Origin: Sphingomonadales bacterium 12-68-11
Lineage (GTDB): Bacteria; Pseudomonadota; Alphaproteobacteria; Sphingomonadales; Sphingomonadaceae
Assembly (NCBI GenBank): GCA_002279825.1
Contig: NCCV01000003.1
Location: forward strand, 553,643 to 617,642
Direction of reading: 5' to 3'
DNA length: 64,000 nt
The notes beneath the pieces were generated by a model that was not told the DNA's origin, searched no databases, and saw only the letters and a list, made by a program, of their open reading frames with translations. The position numbers and the translations under genes were made by a program. Of the stretch, positions 55,003-63,995 are shown in pieces. Position 1 is the first letter of the stretch. Every line of letters begins with the position of its first letter.

Positions 55003-56075
55003 GCGCGCGGCGTCCGCCGCCCCGCCGCGGGGACCGCTTGCGCAAGTTCAAGCCGCTGCGCCGCGCGCTCAACGTACCGGTGTGGGGCGATCTGGCCTTA
55101 CGGCTCGGCGCGGCCTTGGCGCTGATCTGGGTGGTGATCCTGATCCACTGGTTCGACCGCGACGGGCTCAAGGACAACTACGACGGTCACATCAGCTTCC
55201 TCGATGTGGTCTATTTCACGATGATTTCGGTCACCACCACCGGCTTCGGCGACATTGCGCCGATCAGCGACCGCGCGCGGCTGGTGGAATCGGTAATCGT
55301 CACCCCGATCCGCATCGCCGTGCTCTTCATCTTCGTCGGCGCGGCCTATAACTTCGTCCTCAAGCGCGGATGGGAGAAATGGCGCATGGCACGTATCCAG
55401 CAGAAACTTCAGGACCACATCGTGGTGCTCGGCTACGGCGTGTCCGGCTCCGAAGCGGTCGCCGAGCTGATCGAACGCGGGACCGAGCCGCACTGCATCG
55501 TGGTGATGGACACCCATGCCGAGCGGCTGGCGCTGGCCGAGGCGCGCGGCTGCAACGTGATCGAGGCCGACGCGGCGCGCGACGAGAACCTGATGGCGGT
55601 GCGGATCGACCGGGCGCGCGCGGTGCTGGTCTCGGCGGGGCGCGACGACGCTTCGATCCTTATCGTGCTGACCGCGCGCCACCTCGCGCCCGGGGTGCCG
55701 ATCAGCGTGGTGATCCGCGCCGAGGACAACGAACTGCTTGCGCGCCAGGCGGGGGCGGACAACGTGATCAATCCGGTGCGCTTCACCGGGCTCCTGCTCG
55801 CCGGCAGCGCGCAAGGCGTGCATATCGCCGAATACCTGGCCGACCTGGCCTCGGTCAGCGGCAAGGTGCAACTCATCGAACGGCCGGCGCAGGCTTCCGA
55901 ACTGGGCAAGTCGCTCGATGCGCTCGCCAGCGGCGGACGCGGCCTGCGGCTCTACCGACAGGGCACCGCTTACGGCTTCTGGGAGCCCGAAGCGCGCGCG
56001 CTCGAAGCCGGCGACGTGGTGGTGGAAATCCTCCCCACGGACACGTGCGAAGCGGACCTCAGCCCAGCAGGATGA
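54999..56075 (+). CDS. Two-helix potassium channel with RCK/TrkA-N domain
   Basis: A 358-residue inner-membrane channel subunit. After a basic N-terminus come two helices (about 33-50 and 98-120) flanking the selectivity filter TTTGFGD, then a cytoplasmic RCK domain starting HIVVLGYGVSGSEAVAELIERG (Rossmann fold, NAD-type dinucleotide loop) with a C-terminal regulatory part. Homologous to bacterial Kch/MthK channels that pass K+ in response to ligand. ATG overlaps the M23 gene by 4 nt. The 3' end overlaps the convergent DUF1761 gene by 17 nt. Confidence 0.9.
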   Translation: MSARRPPPRRGDRLRKFKPLRRALNVPVWGDLALRLGAALALIWVVILIHWFDRDGLKDNYDGHISFLDVVYFTMISVTTTGFGDIAPISDRARLVESVIVTPIRIAVLFIFVGAAYNFVLKRGWEKWRMARIQQKLQDHIVVLGYGVSGSEAVAELIERGTEPHCIVVMDTHAERLALAEARGCNVIEADAARDENLMAVRIDRARAVLVSAGRDDASILIVLTARHLAPGVPISVVIRAEDNELLARQAGADNVINPVRFTGLLLAGSAQGVHIAEYLADLASVSGKVQLIERPAQASELGKSLDALASGGRGLRLYRQGTAYGFWEPEARALEAGDVVVEILPTDTCEADLSPAG

Positions 56076-56475
56076 ACACCCCGCCCATCGCCAGCATGCC
56101 GACCACCATATAGCCCGCATCGATCGCGAACAGCTTCCCGGGCTTCATCTGGTAGAGGTAATTGATACCGATCGCCGGGGCCATGATCGTAGCCCCGAAC
56201 CCGAACGCCATCATCAGCACGACGTGCGGCGAGGGATTGGTGCGCGCCAGCATGTGCCCGAACGTCAGCGCGATCAGCAGCTCGAACAGGAACGCGAGCC
56301 CCATGATCAGCCAGGTCGGGTTCTGGCCCGGACGCGGCCCGGCCTTGACCATTTCGTCGGTGATGCCAGTCAGTTCGCGCCACGCCTTGCCGAACAGCAC
56401 GGTGTACCACACCGCCCCGACAGCGAAGAACGCCAGCGCTCCGAGAAACACGGCCAGAATGTTCACGTTGCCCAT
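56059..56475 (-). CDS. DUF1761 family membrane protein
   Basis: A 138-residue protein with four hydrophobic helices and no catalytic motif: MGNVNILAVFLGALAFFAVGAVWYTVLFG, the loop ELTGITDEMVKAGP, and two later helix pairs. This is the DUF1761 pattern, an uncharacterised inner-membrane family. ATG 56475 has GGGAGG 6 nt upstream. Its end overlaps the channel gene by 17 nt on the opposite strand. Confidence 0.85.
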   Translation of the reverse strand: MGNVNILAVFLGALAFFAVGAVWYTVLFGKAWRELTGITDEMVKAGPRPGQNPTWLIMGLAFLFELLIALTFGHMLARTNPSPHVVLMMAFGFGATIMAPAIGINYLYQMKPGKLFAIDAGYMVVGMLAMGGVFILLG

Positions 56476-56551
56476 GTCGAGCCTCCCCTGATGCGCCCCT
56501 CGCCGCGCAGACTAGCGCAAACGGCCCGCGAGGTGTAGGGGCGCGGCCATC

Positions 56552-57937
56552 GTGACAACCGAAGCCCTCGACGTTCGCTCCATTCCGGAGGCGAAGACTA
56601 TCGGCATGGTCTCGCTCGGCTGCCCCAAGGCGCTGGTCGATTCCGAGCGCATTCTCACGCGCCTGCGCGCCGACGGCTATGCGATGAGCGCCGACTATGC
56701 CGGCGCCGACGTGGTGGTGGTCAATACCTGCGGGTTCCTCGACTCCGCCAAAGAAGAAAGCCTTGAGGCGATCGGCGAGGCCATTGCCGAGAACGGCCGG
56801 GTGATCGTCACCGGCTGCATGGGCGAGGAGGCCGACGCGATCCGCGCGCGCTTCCCGCAAGTGCTCGCGGTGACTGGCGCGCACCAGTACGAAGCGGTAG
56901 TCGATGCAGTCCACGAGGCGGCGCCGCCAAGTCAGGGGCCGTTTATCGACCTGATCCCGCAGCCCGACGTGAAGCTCACCCCGCGCCACTACAGCTATCT
57001 GAAGATTTCCGAGGGGTGCAATCACGCCTGCGCGTTCTGCATCATCCCGCAACTGCGCGGGAAGCTCGCCAGCCGGCGGATCGACGCGGTGCTGCGCGAG
57101 GCGGAGAAGCTGGTCGCGGCCGGCACCCGCGAACTGCTGGTGATCAGCCAGGACACATCGGCCTATGGGGTCGATGTCCGCCACGAGGAGCGCCTCTGGA
57201 AGGGCCATCCGGTCCGCGCGCACATGACCGATCTCGCCCGCGAGCTCGGCGGGCTGCGCACCTCCGACGGCCAGGCGCCGTGGGTGCGGCTGCACTACGT
57301 CTACCCCTATCCGCACGTCGACCAGGTCATCCCGCTTATGGCCGAAGGGCTGTTGACGCCTTACCTCGACATCCCGTTCCAGCACGCCAGCCCCAAGGTG
57401 CTGCGCGCGATGCGCCGCCCGGCGAACGAGGCCAAAGTGCTCGAACGGCTGCGGGCCTGGCGCACTATCGCGCCCGACCTGACAATCCGCTCGAGCTTCG
57501 TGGTCGGCTTCCCCGGCGAGACCGAGGACGATCTCCGCTACCTGCTCGACTGGCTCGAGGAAGCCCAGCTCGACCGCGTCGGCGCCTTCCGCTTCGAGCC
57601 GGTGCAGGGCGCGGCGGCCAATGCCCTGCCCGATCCCGTTCCCGAAGAGATCAAGGAAGAGCGCTTCGCCCGGCTGATGGCCCTGACCGAGCGGATCAGC
57701 GCCGAGAAGCTAACCGCCAAGATCGGCCGCACGCTGCCCGTCATCATCGACGAGGTCGGCGAGGCGGATGAGGACGGCGATGTCGGCGCCACCGGCCGCA
57801 GCCAGGCCGACGCCCCCGAGATCGACGGCCAGGTGTTCCTGCGCGACGTGCCGGCGAGCCTTAAGTCGGGCGACATCGTGCAGGTGGCCGTCGAGGACGC
57901 CGATGCGCACGATCTTTTCGGGGTCATCACTCCCTGA
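56552..57937 (+). CDS. rimO: Ribosomal protein S12 methylthiotransferase RimO
   Basis: Radical-SAM methylthiotransferase of 461 residues that modifies Asp89 of ribosomal protein S12. The N-terminal UPF0004 domain carries three Cys ([29 protein letters not shown]) for one cluster; the radical-SAM cluster is CNHACAFC (near residue 153); a C-terminal TRAM domain follows. The signature [10 protein letters not shown] and length distinguish it from MiaB. GTG 56552 is the start, with GGTGTAGGGGCG upstream. Confidence 0.95.
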   Translation: MTTEALDVRSIPEAKTIGMVSLGCPKALVDSERILTRLRADGYAMSADYAGADVVVVNTCGFLDSAKEESLEAIGEAIAENGRVIVTGCMGEEADAIRARFPQVLAVTGAHQYEAVVDAVHEAAPPSQGPFIDLIPQPDVKLTPRHYSYLKISEGCNHACAFCIIPQLRGKLASRRIDAVLREAEKLVAAGTRELLVISQDTSAYGVDVRHEERLWKGHPVRAHMTDLARELGGLRTSDGQAPWVRLHYVYPYPHVDQVIPLMAEGLLTPYLDIPFQHASPKVLRAMRRPANEAKVLERLRAWRTIAPDLTIRSSFVVGFPGETEDDLRYLLDWLEEAQLDRVGAFRFEPVQGAAANALPDPVPEEIKEERFARLMALTERISAEKLTAKIGRTLPVIIDEVGEADEDGDVGATGRSQADAPEIDGQVFLRDVPASLKSGDIVQVAVEDADAHDLFGVITP

Positions 57938-58029
57938 AGTCGGCGCCTGTTTGCGACAAAATGCGACTGGTTCGCAAACGACCCGGCTGATAGCTTTCGC
58001 CTTGAGGGATTCACGTGGGGAGTGGGCCG

Positions 58030-58965
58030 ATGAGCCGTGTCGATCGCCGCGAATTCATGGCCGGGCTGGCGGCCTTGCCGGTTGTCGCAGCGGGAGCCGG
58101 GGCCCTGCTGGCCTCGCCCGCGTTCGCCCAGGCTGCGGGGGCTTACAACACCCGCCCGCTTAAGCCCGTGGGCGAAGTGCCGGTGGTCGGCATGGGGTCG
58201 GCGCAAGTGTTCAGCAACCCGACCACCGAAGAGCAGCTCGCGCCGCTGCGGGCCACGCTCGCGCGTTTCGCGGAGCTGGGCGGCAAAGTGATCGACACTG
58301 CCCCGAGCTACGGCCGCGCCGAGGAAGTGATCGGCACGCTGGTTGCGCAGCTAGGCATGCGCGACAAGCTGTACTTCGCGACCAAGGTCGGCGCGAACAA
58401 TCTCGACGAGGGCAAGGCGCAGATCGAGCGCTCGTTCGCCAACCTCAAGACCGACAAGATCGAATTGATGGCGGTCCACAATTTGCGCGATGTCGATAAT
58501 CACCTACCCTACTTGCGCGAACTCCAGGCCGCCGGGCGGATCGGCGCGGTCGGCGTGACCACTTCGTCCGACCAGCAGTACGAGGCTTTCGCGGCGCTGA
58601 TGGAGCGGACCCCGCTCGACTGCATCCAGGTCGATTACGCGCTCGACAACCGCAACGCCGCGCAGCGCATCCTGCCGCTGGCGCAGGAGAAGGGCATTCC
58701 GGTGATGGTCAACCTGCCGTTCGGCCGCAACCGGCTGTTCCAGGCGACCGCCGGCAAGCCGCTGCCCCACTGGGCCGCCGAGATCGGCGCGACCAGTTGG
58801 GCGCAAGTGTTCCTCAAGTACATCACCTCGCACCCGAGCCGGCCGATCCCGATCCCGGGCACCGACCAGGTCCGCTATGCCGAGGACAACCTCGGCGCGG
58901 CGCGCGGGCGCCTGCCCGATGCGGCGCTGCGCACGCGGATGGAGCAGTTCATCGATGGCCTCTGA
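58030..58965 (+). CDS. Tat-exported aldo/keto reductase
   Basis: A 311-residue protein with a twin-arginine signal (DRREFMAGLAALPVV, cleavage after SPAFA), so it folds in the cytoplasm and works in the periplasm. The AKR catalytic tetrad is complete: Asp and Tyr in IDTAPSYGRAEE, Lys in FATKVG, His in LMAVHNLR. The C-terminal nucleotide-binding segment IPIPGTDQVRYAEDN is also conserved, which is odd for a compartment without NADPH. ATG 58030 has GGGGAG upstream. It overlaps the carrier gene by 11 nt. Confidence 0.88.
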   Translation: MSRVDRREFMAGLAALPVVAAGAGALLASPAFAQAAGAYNTRPLKPVGEVPVVGMGSAQVFSNPTTEEQLAPLRATLARFAELGGKVIDTAPSYGRAEEVIGTLVAQLGMRDKLYFATKVGANNLDEGKAQIERSFANLKTDKIELMAVHNLRDVDNHLPYLRELQAAGRIGAVGVTTSSDQQYEAFAALMERTPLDCIQVDYALDNRNAAQRILPLAQEKGIPVMVNLPFGRNRLFQATAGKPLPHWAAEIGATSWAQVFLKYITSHPSRPIPIPGTDQVRYAEDNLGAARGRLPDAALRTRMEQFIDGL

Positions 58966-60247
58966 CGGCGGCGAGCCGCGCGGCACGCCGCGTTCGGGGC
59001 TAGCCCGCCTGTTCAACGCCGAGCCGGCCGAGATGCCCGCGGTGCTGAGTGGATTCGCGCTGCTGTTCTTCGTGTTCGCCAGCTATCTGATGCTGCGTCC
59101 GGTGCGCGAGACGTTCGGGATCGTGGGCGGCGTCGACAACCTCGCCTGGCTATGGACCGGCACGTTCGTGGCGATGCTGTGCGTGGTCCCGATCTACGGC
59201 TGGGTCGCGTCGCGAGTACCGCGGCGCCGGCTGCTGCCGGTGCTCTACACGCTGTGCGCGGCGGTGCTGGTCGCGTTCGCCGCCTCGCTCAAGTTCAACC
59301 CCGACGACGTGTGGATCGCGCGGGCGTTCTACGTCTGGATGGCGGTGATGAACCTGTTCATCATCTCCGTCGCCTGGAGCCTCATGTCCGACGTGTTCGA
59401 ACGCGACCGTGGCCACCGGCTGTTCGGGCCGATCGCGGCTGGCGCGAGCCTGGGTGGGCTGACCGGGCCACTGCTGTCGCTGAACCTGATCGAACGGGTC
59501 GGCGAGCCCGGCTTGCTGCTGATCTCAGCCGGGATTCTGCTCCTTGGGCTCGCGAGCGTACGCTTCCTGCTTGGCTGGCGCGACCGCATGGGCCCGCGCA
59601 CTGACGTCCCCCCGCCCGAGCGGATCGCCGGATCGGTGTGGGCCGGACTGACGCTTATTCTGAAGTCGCGCTACCTGCTGATGATCGCGGCGTTCATCCT
59701 GCTCTTGGTGACTTCCACGACCTTCCTTTATTTCGAGCAAGCGCGGATCGTCGAAGCGAACTTCCCCGACCGGACCGCGCAGACCCAGGTGTTCGCGACG
59801 ATCGATACTGCGGTGCAGTCGCTGACGATCCTGATCCAGGTATTCTTCACCGGCCAGCTCGCCAAACGGCTCGGCGTCACCGTGCTGCTGGTGGCGGTGC
59901 CGGTGACGATGATGTTCGGGTACGGCCTGCTGGCGCTGGCCGCGACCTTCCCGGTGCTGGTATTCGTGATGGTGGTGCGCCGCGTGGGCGATTACGCGCT
60001 GGTCGCCCCGGGGCGCGAGATGCTGTTCACCCCGCTCGACGCCGAGACCAAGTACAAGGCCAAGAACGCCATCGACACCGCGGTCTTCCGCGGCGGCGAC
60101 GTCATGGCCGGATGGATCCACACCGGCATCGCGGCGATCGGCTCGAGCGCGGCGGTGTTCCTGGCCGGGGTTATCGCTGCAGGAGCCTGGGCTGCGGTTG
60201 GGCTGGCGATCGGGCGCCGGCATGATCGCGAGCCAGCCCGCCGATGA
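58955..60247 (+). CDS. MFS/NTT-like carrier protein
   Basis: A 430-residue protein with about 12 hydrophobic helices. The opening FNAEPAEMPAVLSGFALLFFVFASYLMLRPVRETFGI is the N-terminal signature of the ATP:ADP-antiporter-like (NTT) branch seen in free-living bacteria, and the motif DVFERDRGHRLFGPIAAGASLGGL matches its conserved loop. Substrate is unknown; nucleotide exchange cannot be assumed in a free-living organism. ATG 58955 lies within the last codons of the aldo/keto reductase gene, so both form one transcription unit. Confidence 0.82.
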   Translation: MASDGGEPRGTPRSGLARLFNAEPAEMPAVLSGFALLFFVFASYLMLRPVRETFGIVGGVDNLAWLWTGTFVAMLCVVPIYGWVASRVPRRRLLPVLYTLCAAVLVAFAASLKFNPDDVWIARAFYVWMAVMNLFIISVAWSLMSDVFERDRGHRLFGPIAAGASLGGLTGPLLSLNLIERVGEPGLLLISAGILLLGLASVRFLLGWRDRMGPRTDVPPPERIAGSVWAGLTLILKSRYLLMIAAFILLLVTSTTFLYFEQARIVEANFPDRTAQTQVFATIDTAVQSLTILIQVFFTGQLAKRLGVTVLLVAVPVTMMFGYGLLALAATFPVLVFVMVVRRVGDYALVAPGREMLFTPLDAETKYKAKNAIDTAVFRGGDVMAGWIHTGIAAIGSSAAVFLAGVIAAGAWAAVGLAIGRRHDREPARR

Positions 60248-60260
60248 GCCAGCCTAGGCG

Positions 60261-60818
60261 CTAACCCGCCGCCTCTTCACTTGCGGTGCAGGCGCCGATC
60301 CGCCGCGCCTCCATGCGCAGCTTCATCGTCATGGCGCCGGCCGGCCCCGCCGCCTGCGAGCTGGCGGTCATCGTGTAGCGGTCCTGCGAGTAAGTGCCGG
60401 TCATCGTCATCGTTTGCGGCGCGCCGCCGCGGTCGCAGGTCATCTGCATGTCCATCTTGCCGCCACCCATCGCGAAGCGGTCGTAAGTGCAGCTGTCGTC
60501 GTCTTGGCCGGCGAAGAAATCGGCGCTTGGCTTCTCCACATCCTGCGCCGTCAGGCAGTCTTCGGAAGTCATCTGGCTGCCCATCTCCTCCTTCATGCGC
60601 GCGGCCATCTCGGCCGGTAGGCCGGGCATGGAAACGTCCTCGATCGTGATCTGCGAGCGCCACAAGCCGGGCGAGACGAAGTTTTCGGAGCCGCCGGCCG
60701 CATCGACGGCCGCGGCCACTTCGGCCGGGGTGGCATTCTCGGCTTCGACAGCAGGCCCGGAATCGCAGGCCGCCAGCGGCAGCAGCGCAGCAACGCACAG
60801 GATGAAACGCTTAGGCAT
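60261..60818 (-). CDS. DUF3617 lipoprotein
   Basis: A 185-residue lipoprotein (signal LLPLAAC, Cys18) with a DUF3617 domain: GLWRSQITIEDVSMPGLP, EDCLTAQDVEKPSADFF and CTYDRFAMGGGKMDMQMTCD. Several such proteins are clustered in sphingomonad genomes, with no known function; a small antiparallel beta-sheet fold is likely. Three later Cys residues may form disulfides. It converges on the carrier gene, with 13 nt between the stops. Confidence 0.85.
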   Translation of the reverse strand: MPKRFILCVAALLPLAACDSGPAVEAENATPAEVAAAVDAAGGSENFVSPGLWRSQITIEDVSMPGLPAEMAARMKEEMGSQMTSEDCLTAQDVEKPSADFFAGQDDDSCTYDRFAMGGGKMDMQMTCDRGGAPQTMTMTGTYSQDRYTMTASSQAAGPAGAMTMKLRMEARRIGACTASEEAAG

Positions 60819-60895
60819 CGGGCGATCTCCTCCCCAGTAGGAGAGCGATGGCTACACCCGGCAAGGCCCGCACGCACCGCTTTTCGCGGCCGGAC

Positions 60896-61789
60896 TTAGG
60901 CCAGTCCGAAATGCGCCCGGTAACGCGCAAAGCAGCGCTCGCCGCACTTGAGGCGGATCAGCGCGCCTTCGGCCATCGCCGTGGCGCGGCGCGGGTCTTC
61001 GGCAACGGCGGGGCGGATCGCTTCGCGGTTCCAGTCCTCGCTGTGCTTGACGTCGAGCACCGCGTGAAGCGTGAAGTACTTTCGCTCGCGCCCGCGCAGC
61101 CCGACCCGCCGCAGGCCGGCGGCGGTGCAGGCCGAACGGCCGGGCGCGGTCAGCTCGATCACGCCGAGCGCGCCGACGCTGTGCCACGCATAGCGGCGCG
61201 AGGCGGCCATCGCGGTCATGGCATTGGCCAGCGCGAGGCTTTCCCACACCGTCCGCTCGATCGTCGGACGGAGTTGCAACGTCTCGACCAGCGCATCGAG
61301 CATCGGGCCGTGCATGCCCGCAAGCTGCCCGTGGCCCATCTCGTCCCAGTAGTTGCGCGCGAGTTCCAGCTTGGGGAGCGTCGGCAGCTTAACCTGCGTC
61401 ATCGCCACCAAATCGTCGAACCCGGCTTCGCCGGCCGCTTCCTGCTCGAGAAACCAGCGCAGCTCGTCCTTGCTCGCGGTCTCGGCGATCCACGGGAACA
61501 GCGGATCGCCCTGCCCCGGCCCGGTCTGCTGAAGGCCTTCGAACCAGGCGATGAACCCTTCGACGTCGGTCGGCACCGCGGCCGCCTCGTCGAGCACCTC
61601 GGCCCGCAGCTCTTCGAGGAATCCGCCTTCGAGCCGCTGCATGGCTGCATCGCGGGCGATGGTCTGTTGCCAGTCGGCTTCGGGAAAGGCGGGCGAGAGG
61701 CGGGCGCGGTTCCAGTGCGCGAGTTGTCGCTGAAAAGCGTCGTTGAGAAACTGCGAGGCGCGATCGCGCAGGAGCGGTTGCGAAGCCAT
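60896..61789 (-). CDS. Haem-oxygenase-like diiron oxidase superfamily protein
   Basis: A 297-residue all-helical protein of the haem-oxygenase-like (HDO, iron-containing redox enzyme) fold. Candidate metal ligands are Glu150 and His153 in NYWDEMGHGQ, Glu212 in VIELTAPG, and the His242, Asp246, His249 set in LHAVLDVKHSEDW. The family includes CADD and SznF-like enzymes that use a diiron centre for oxidation of amines, fatty acids or amino acids. No biosynthetic partner lies nearby. ATG 61789 has AGGATTACCC upstream. Confidence 0.75.
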   Translation of the reverse strand: MASQPLLRDRASQFLNDAFQRQLAHWNRARLSPAFPEADWQQTIARDAAMQRLEGGFLEELRAEVLDEAAAVPTDVEGFIAWFEGLQQTGPGQGDPLFPWIAETASKDELRWFLEQEAAGEAGFDDLVAMTQVKLPTLPKLELARNYWDEMGHGQLAGMHGPMLDALVETLQLRPTIERTVWESLALANAMTAMAASRRYAWHSVGALGVIELTAPGRSACTAAGLRRVGLRGRERKYFTLHAVLDVKHSEDWNREAIRPAVAEDPRRATAMAEGALIRLKCGERCFARYRAHFGLA

Positions 61790-61916
61790 GGGTAATCCTG
61801 TGAGTGGCGGGATTTGCCTGCTCAACTGGCCACGCGGGGCGACCGTTCCGGTCATGACAATAATCAACTTCGTACCGCTACCGCTCCGTCCGACCGCTCC
61901 GTAGCCTCTTGCGGGC

Positions 61917-63470
61917 TCACTGCGGGGCACGCCGCAAGTAGGCCAGCGGCACAAACCGGTCCGGCAGAATCCGGATATGCTTGAGCGCTTCGGCCAGCAG
62001 CTCTTCGCGCTCACGAATCAACGCGCGCGGGCTGGGCAGGACCGAGGACTCAGTCCCGTCGAGGCTGAAGCGCGGGTCCTGCAAATGCTCGAGCACTTGT
62101 TCGCGGCTGTTCTCATCCTGGAGCGCCCTAGCCAGCCACGCGACAGCCTCCTCCTCTAGTCCCGCGCACAGCAAGGCTACGGCCGCGGAGCCGGATGCAT
62201 CGGCGGCATGGGCACGAACGAATTCCAGCTCACGCGCGCCTTCTTCCGAGCGATCGAGTTTGTAGAGCGCACAGGTGCGATAGCTGGCTACCAGCATCTG
62301 CGCATAAGGCGAACCGTGCTTCTCCGCGACCGGCCGAGCGAGGTCGGTGGCCGCCAGGCCTTCCGCCCAGCGTCCCTGGCTGACCAGCCGGGCCGCCCGG
62401 TTGATGACGAAATTGACGACCCACGGATTCTCGTCGGCCGGCAGTGCCGCCAGCCGGTCGAACACCCGGTCGGCTTCCGCCTTTCTGCCAATGGAATCGA
62501 GAGCCTTCACTCGCACATTCAAGGCCCAGCCATCGCCTTCACGAAGCCCGCCGGCGCTACCGGGCTGATCCAGCCAATCGTTCGCAAGCTTCGCCGCCTC
62601 TTCATATCGGCCTGCCTGGAGCAGTGCGTAGGCATGCAAGCTCAGGCGATCGGCGTCTTCGGGTTGGTCGATCAGCAGGCCCGCGGTCCAGCTGACGAAC
62701 GTGTTCGTAATTCGCGCAAGATTATCACCCGCATGCTCTTCCATTTGCGGCCAGATCGGCTCGTACCGGCGGCGCGTCAGGTACGATATCGCCGCTTCCG
62801 GAGAGCGGACGTAAGGAAGCAGGGCATCGACGCGCGTCAGCGTGGCGGTATCGGCGGCATGGCCGAGCGCATATGCGGCGAATACGCCTTGGACTTCGAC
62901 GGGCATCTGCTGGAAGCCGGCGGAGCCGGTCACTTCGTAGGCAAAAGCGTCGGCTTCCTTGCCGAGCCCGGCGCGCTGCGCGGTACTCATGGCCATCGTG
63001 ACGTTTTGCGGCGGGAAACGCACCAGTTGGCCCGCCCCTTCAAGCTTTCGCAGCCTTGCAAGAATTTCCGGTCCATCCTTGAGCGCATTGGCAAGGTAGA
63101 GCGCCACGTCGTCAATCGGCGCCGCGCCGAACTCCGCTTCCAGTTGCCGGACCAGGCTGAGCCCCTCCGCGAACCGCCCTTCCTCGGCAGCGCAATAGAT
63201 TTCCGCCACCAACTTCATGCCCTGATTGCCGCGCTGGGCAGGCTGGCGCCGGACCATCTCCTTAAAGTACGGGACTTTGTCGGGGCATGGGTCTCGAAAG
63301 ACTTGGCTTGCCATCTCGCGAGAGCGCGCCGTGAGCTCGGCGTCAGTCATGGCGGAGTAGGTTTGCGCTGCTTGCGCCGCCGCGACGCCGCTATCGTCCC
63401 GAGCCCCGCCTACATGCGCTCCAGCCGCGCCCGCCACAGCCAGCAGCAGAACCGCCCCCCAAGCTCTCAT
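61917..63470 (-). CDS. Exported TPR-like helical-repeat protein
   Basis: A 517-residue protein with a signal peptide (residues 1-18) and a body of paired helices resembling TPR or SEL1 repeats: DADRLSLHAYALLQAGRYEEAAKLANDWL and GRKAEADRVFDRLAALPADENPWVVNFVINRAARLV among them. A soluble periplasmic scaffold is likely. No catalytic motif or named family is recognised. ATG 63470 has GGGGGACGCG upstream; an in-frame TTG 12 nt earlier is also possible. It is divergent from yjbQ. Confidence 0.7.
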   Translation of the reverse strand: MRAWGAVLLLAVAGAAGAHVGGARDDSGVAAAQAAQTYSAMTDAELTARSREMASQVFRDPCPDKVPYFKEMVRRQPAQRGNQGMKLVAEIYCAAEEGRFAEGLSLVRQLEAEFGAAPIDDVALYLANALKDGPEILARLRKLEGAGQLVRFPPQNVTMAMSTAQRAGLGKEADAFAYEVTGSAGFQQMPVEVQGVFAAYALGHAADTATLTRVDALLPYVRSPEAAISYLTRRRYEPIWPQMEEHAGDNLARITNTFVSWTAGLLIDQPEDADRLSLHAYALLQAGRYEEAAKLANDWLDQPGSAGGLREGDGWALNVRVKALDSIGRKAEADRVFDRLAALPADENPWVVNFVINRAARLVSQGRWAEGLAATDLARPVAEKHGSPYAQMLVASYRTCALYKLDRSEEGARELEFVRAHAADASGSAAVALLCAGLEEEAVAWLARALQDENSREQVLEHLQDPRFSLDGTESSVLPSPRALIREREELLAEALKHIRILPDRFVPLAYLRRAPQ

Positions 63471-63578
63471 CGCGTCCCCCAAACCCCTTCTGCGGTGAGC
63501 GCGAGTTTGCCGTCTCGCCTGCGCCTATACCAGTCAGAAATGGTGCCAATCTCGCGCGAAGCTCGGCTATGAGAAACC

Positions 63579-63995
63579 ATGCGCCAGGCCCAGATCGCCT
63601 TCGCCATCGAGACGCCTGGCCAGGGCCTGCTCGAGATAACCGATACGGTCGCGGGGTGGTTGCGCGACACCGGCATCGAAACCGGCCTGCTGACGCTATT
63701 CTGCCGCCACACCAGCGCGGGGCTGCTGATAAACGAGAACGCCGCCCCGGCGGTCCAGCGCGACCTGGTGCGCTGGCTCGAAAAAGTCGCGCCCGAGCGC
63801 GCCGGCTATGAGCATGACGACGAAGGCCCCGACGATATGCCCGCGCATATCAAAGCGCTGCTGACCGGCGTCAGCCTGACGATCCCGGTAGCTGGCGGAC
63901 GCCCGCTGCTGGGTACCTGGCAGGGGGTGTTTCTGGCCGAGCACCGCGCCCGCCCGCATACACGCAAAATCGTCGGGCACGTGATCGGAGAATAA
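63579..63995 (+). CDS. YjbQ family protein (UPF0047)
   Basis: A 138-residue single-domain protein. The conserved blocks are LTLFCRHTSAGLLINENA (with the putative catalytic His), DDMPAHIKALLTGVSLTIPV and GTWQGVFLAEHRARPHTRK, together the UPF0047/YjbQ signature. Some homologues show weak thiamine-phosphate-synthase activity, but the biological role is unclear. ATG 63579; the gene ends 5 bp before the end of the window. Confidence 0.93.
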   Translation: MRQAQIAFAIETPGQGLLEITDTVAGWLRDTGIETGLLTLFCRHTSAGLLINENAAPAVQRDLVRWLEKVAPERAGYEHDDEGPDDMPAHIKALLTGVSLTIPVAGGRPLLGTWQGVFLAEHRARPHTRKIVGHVIGE

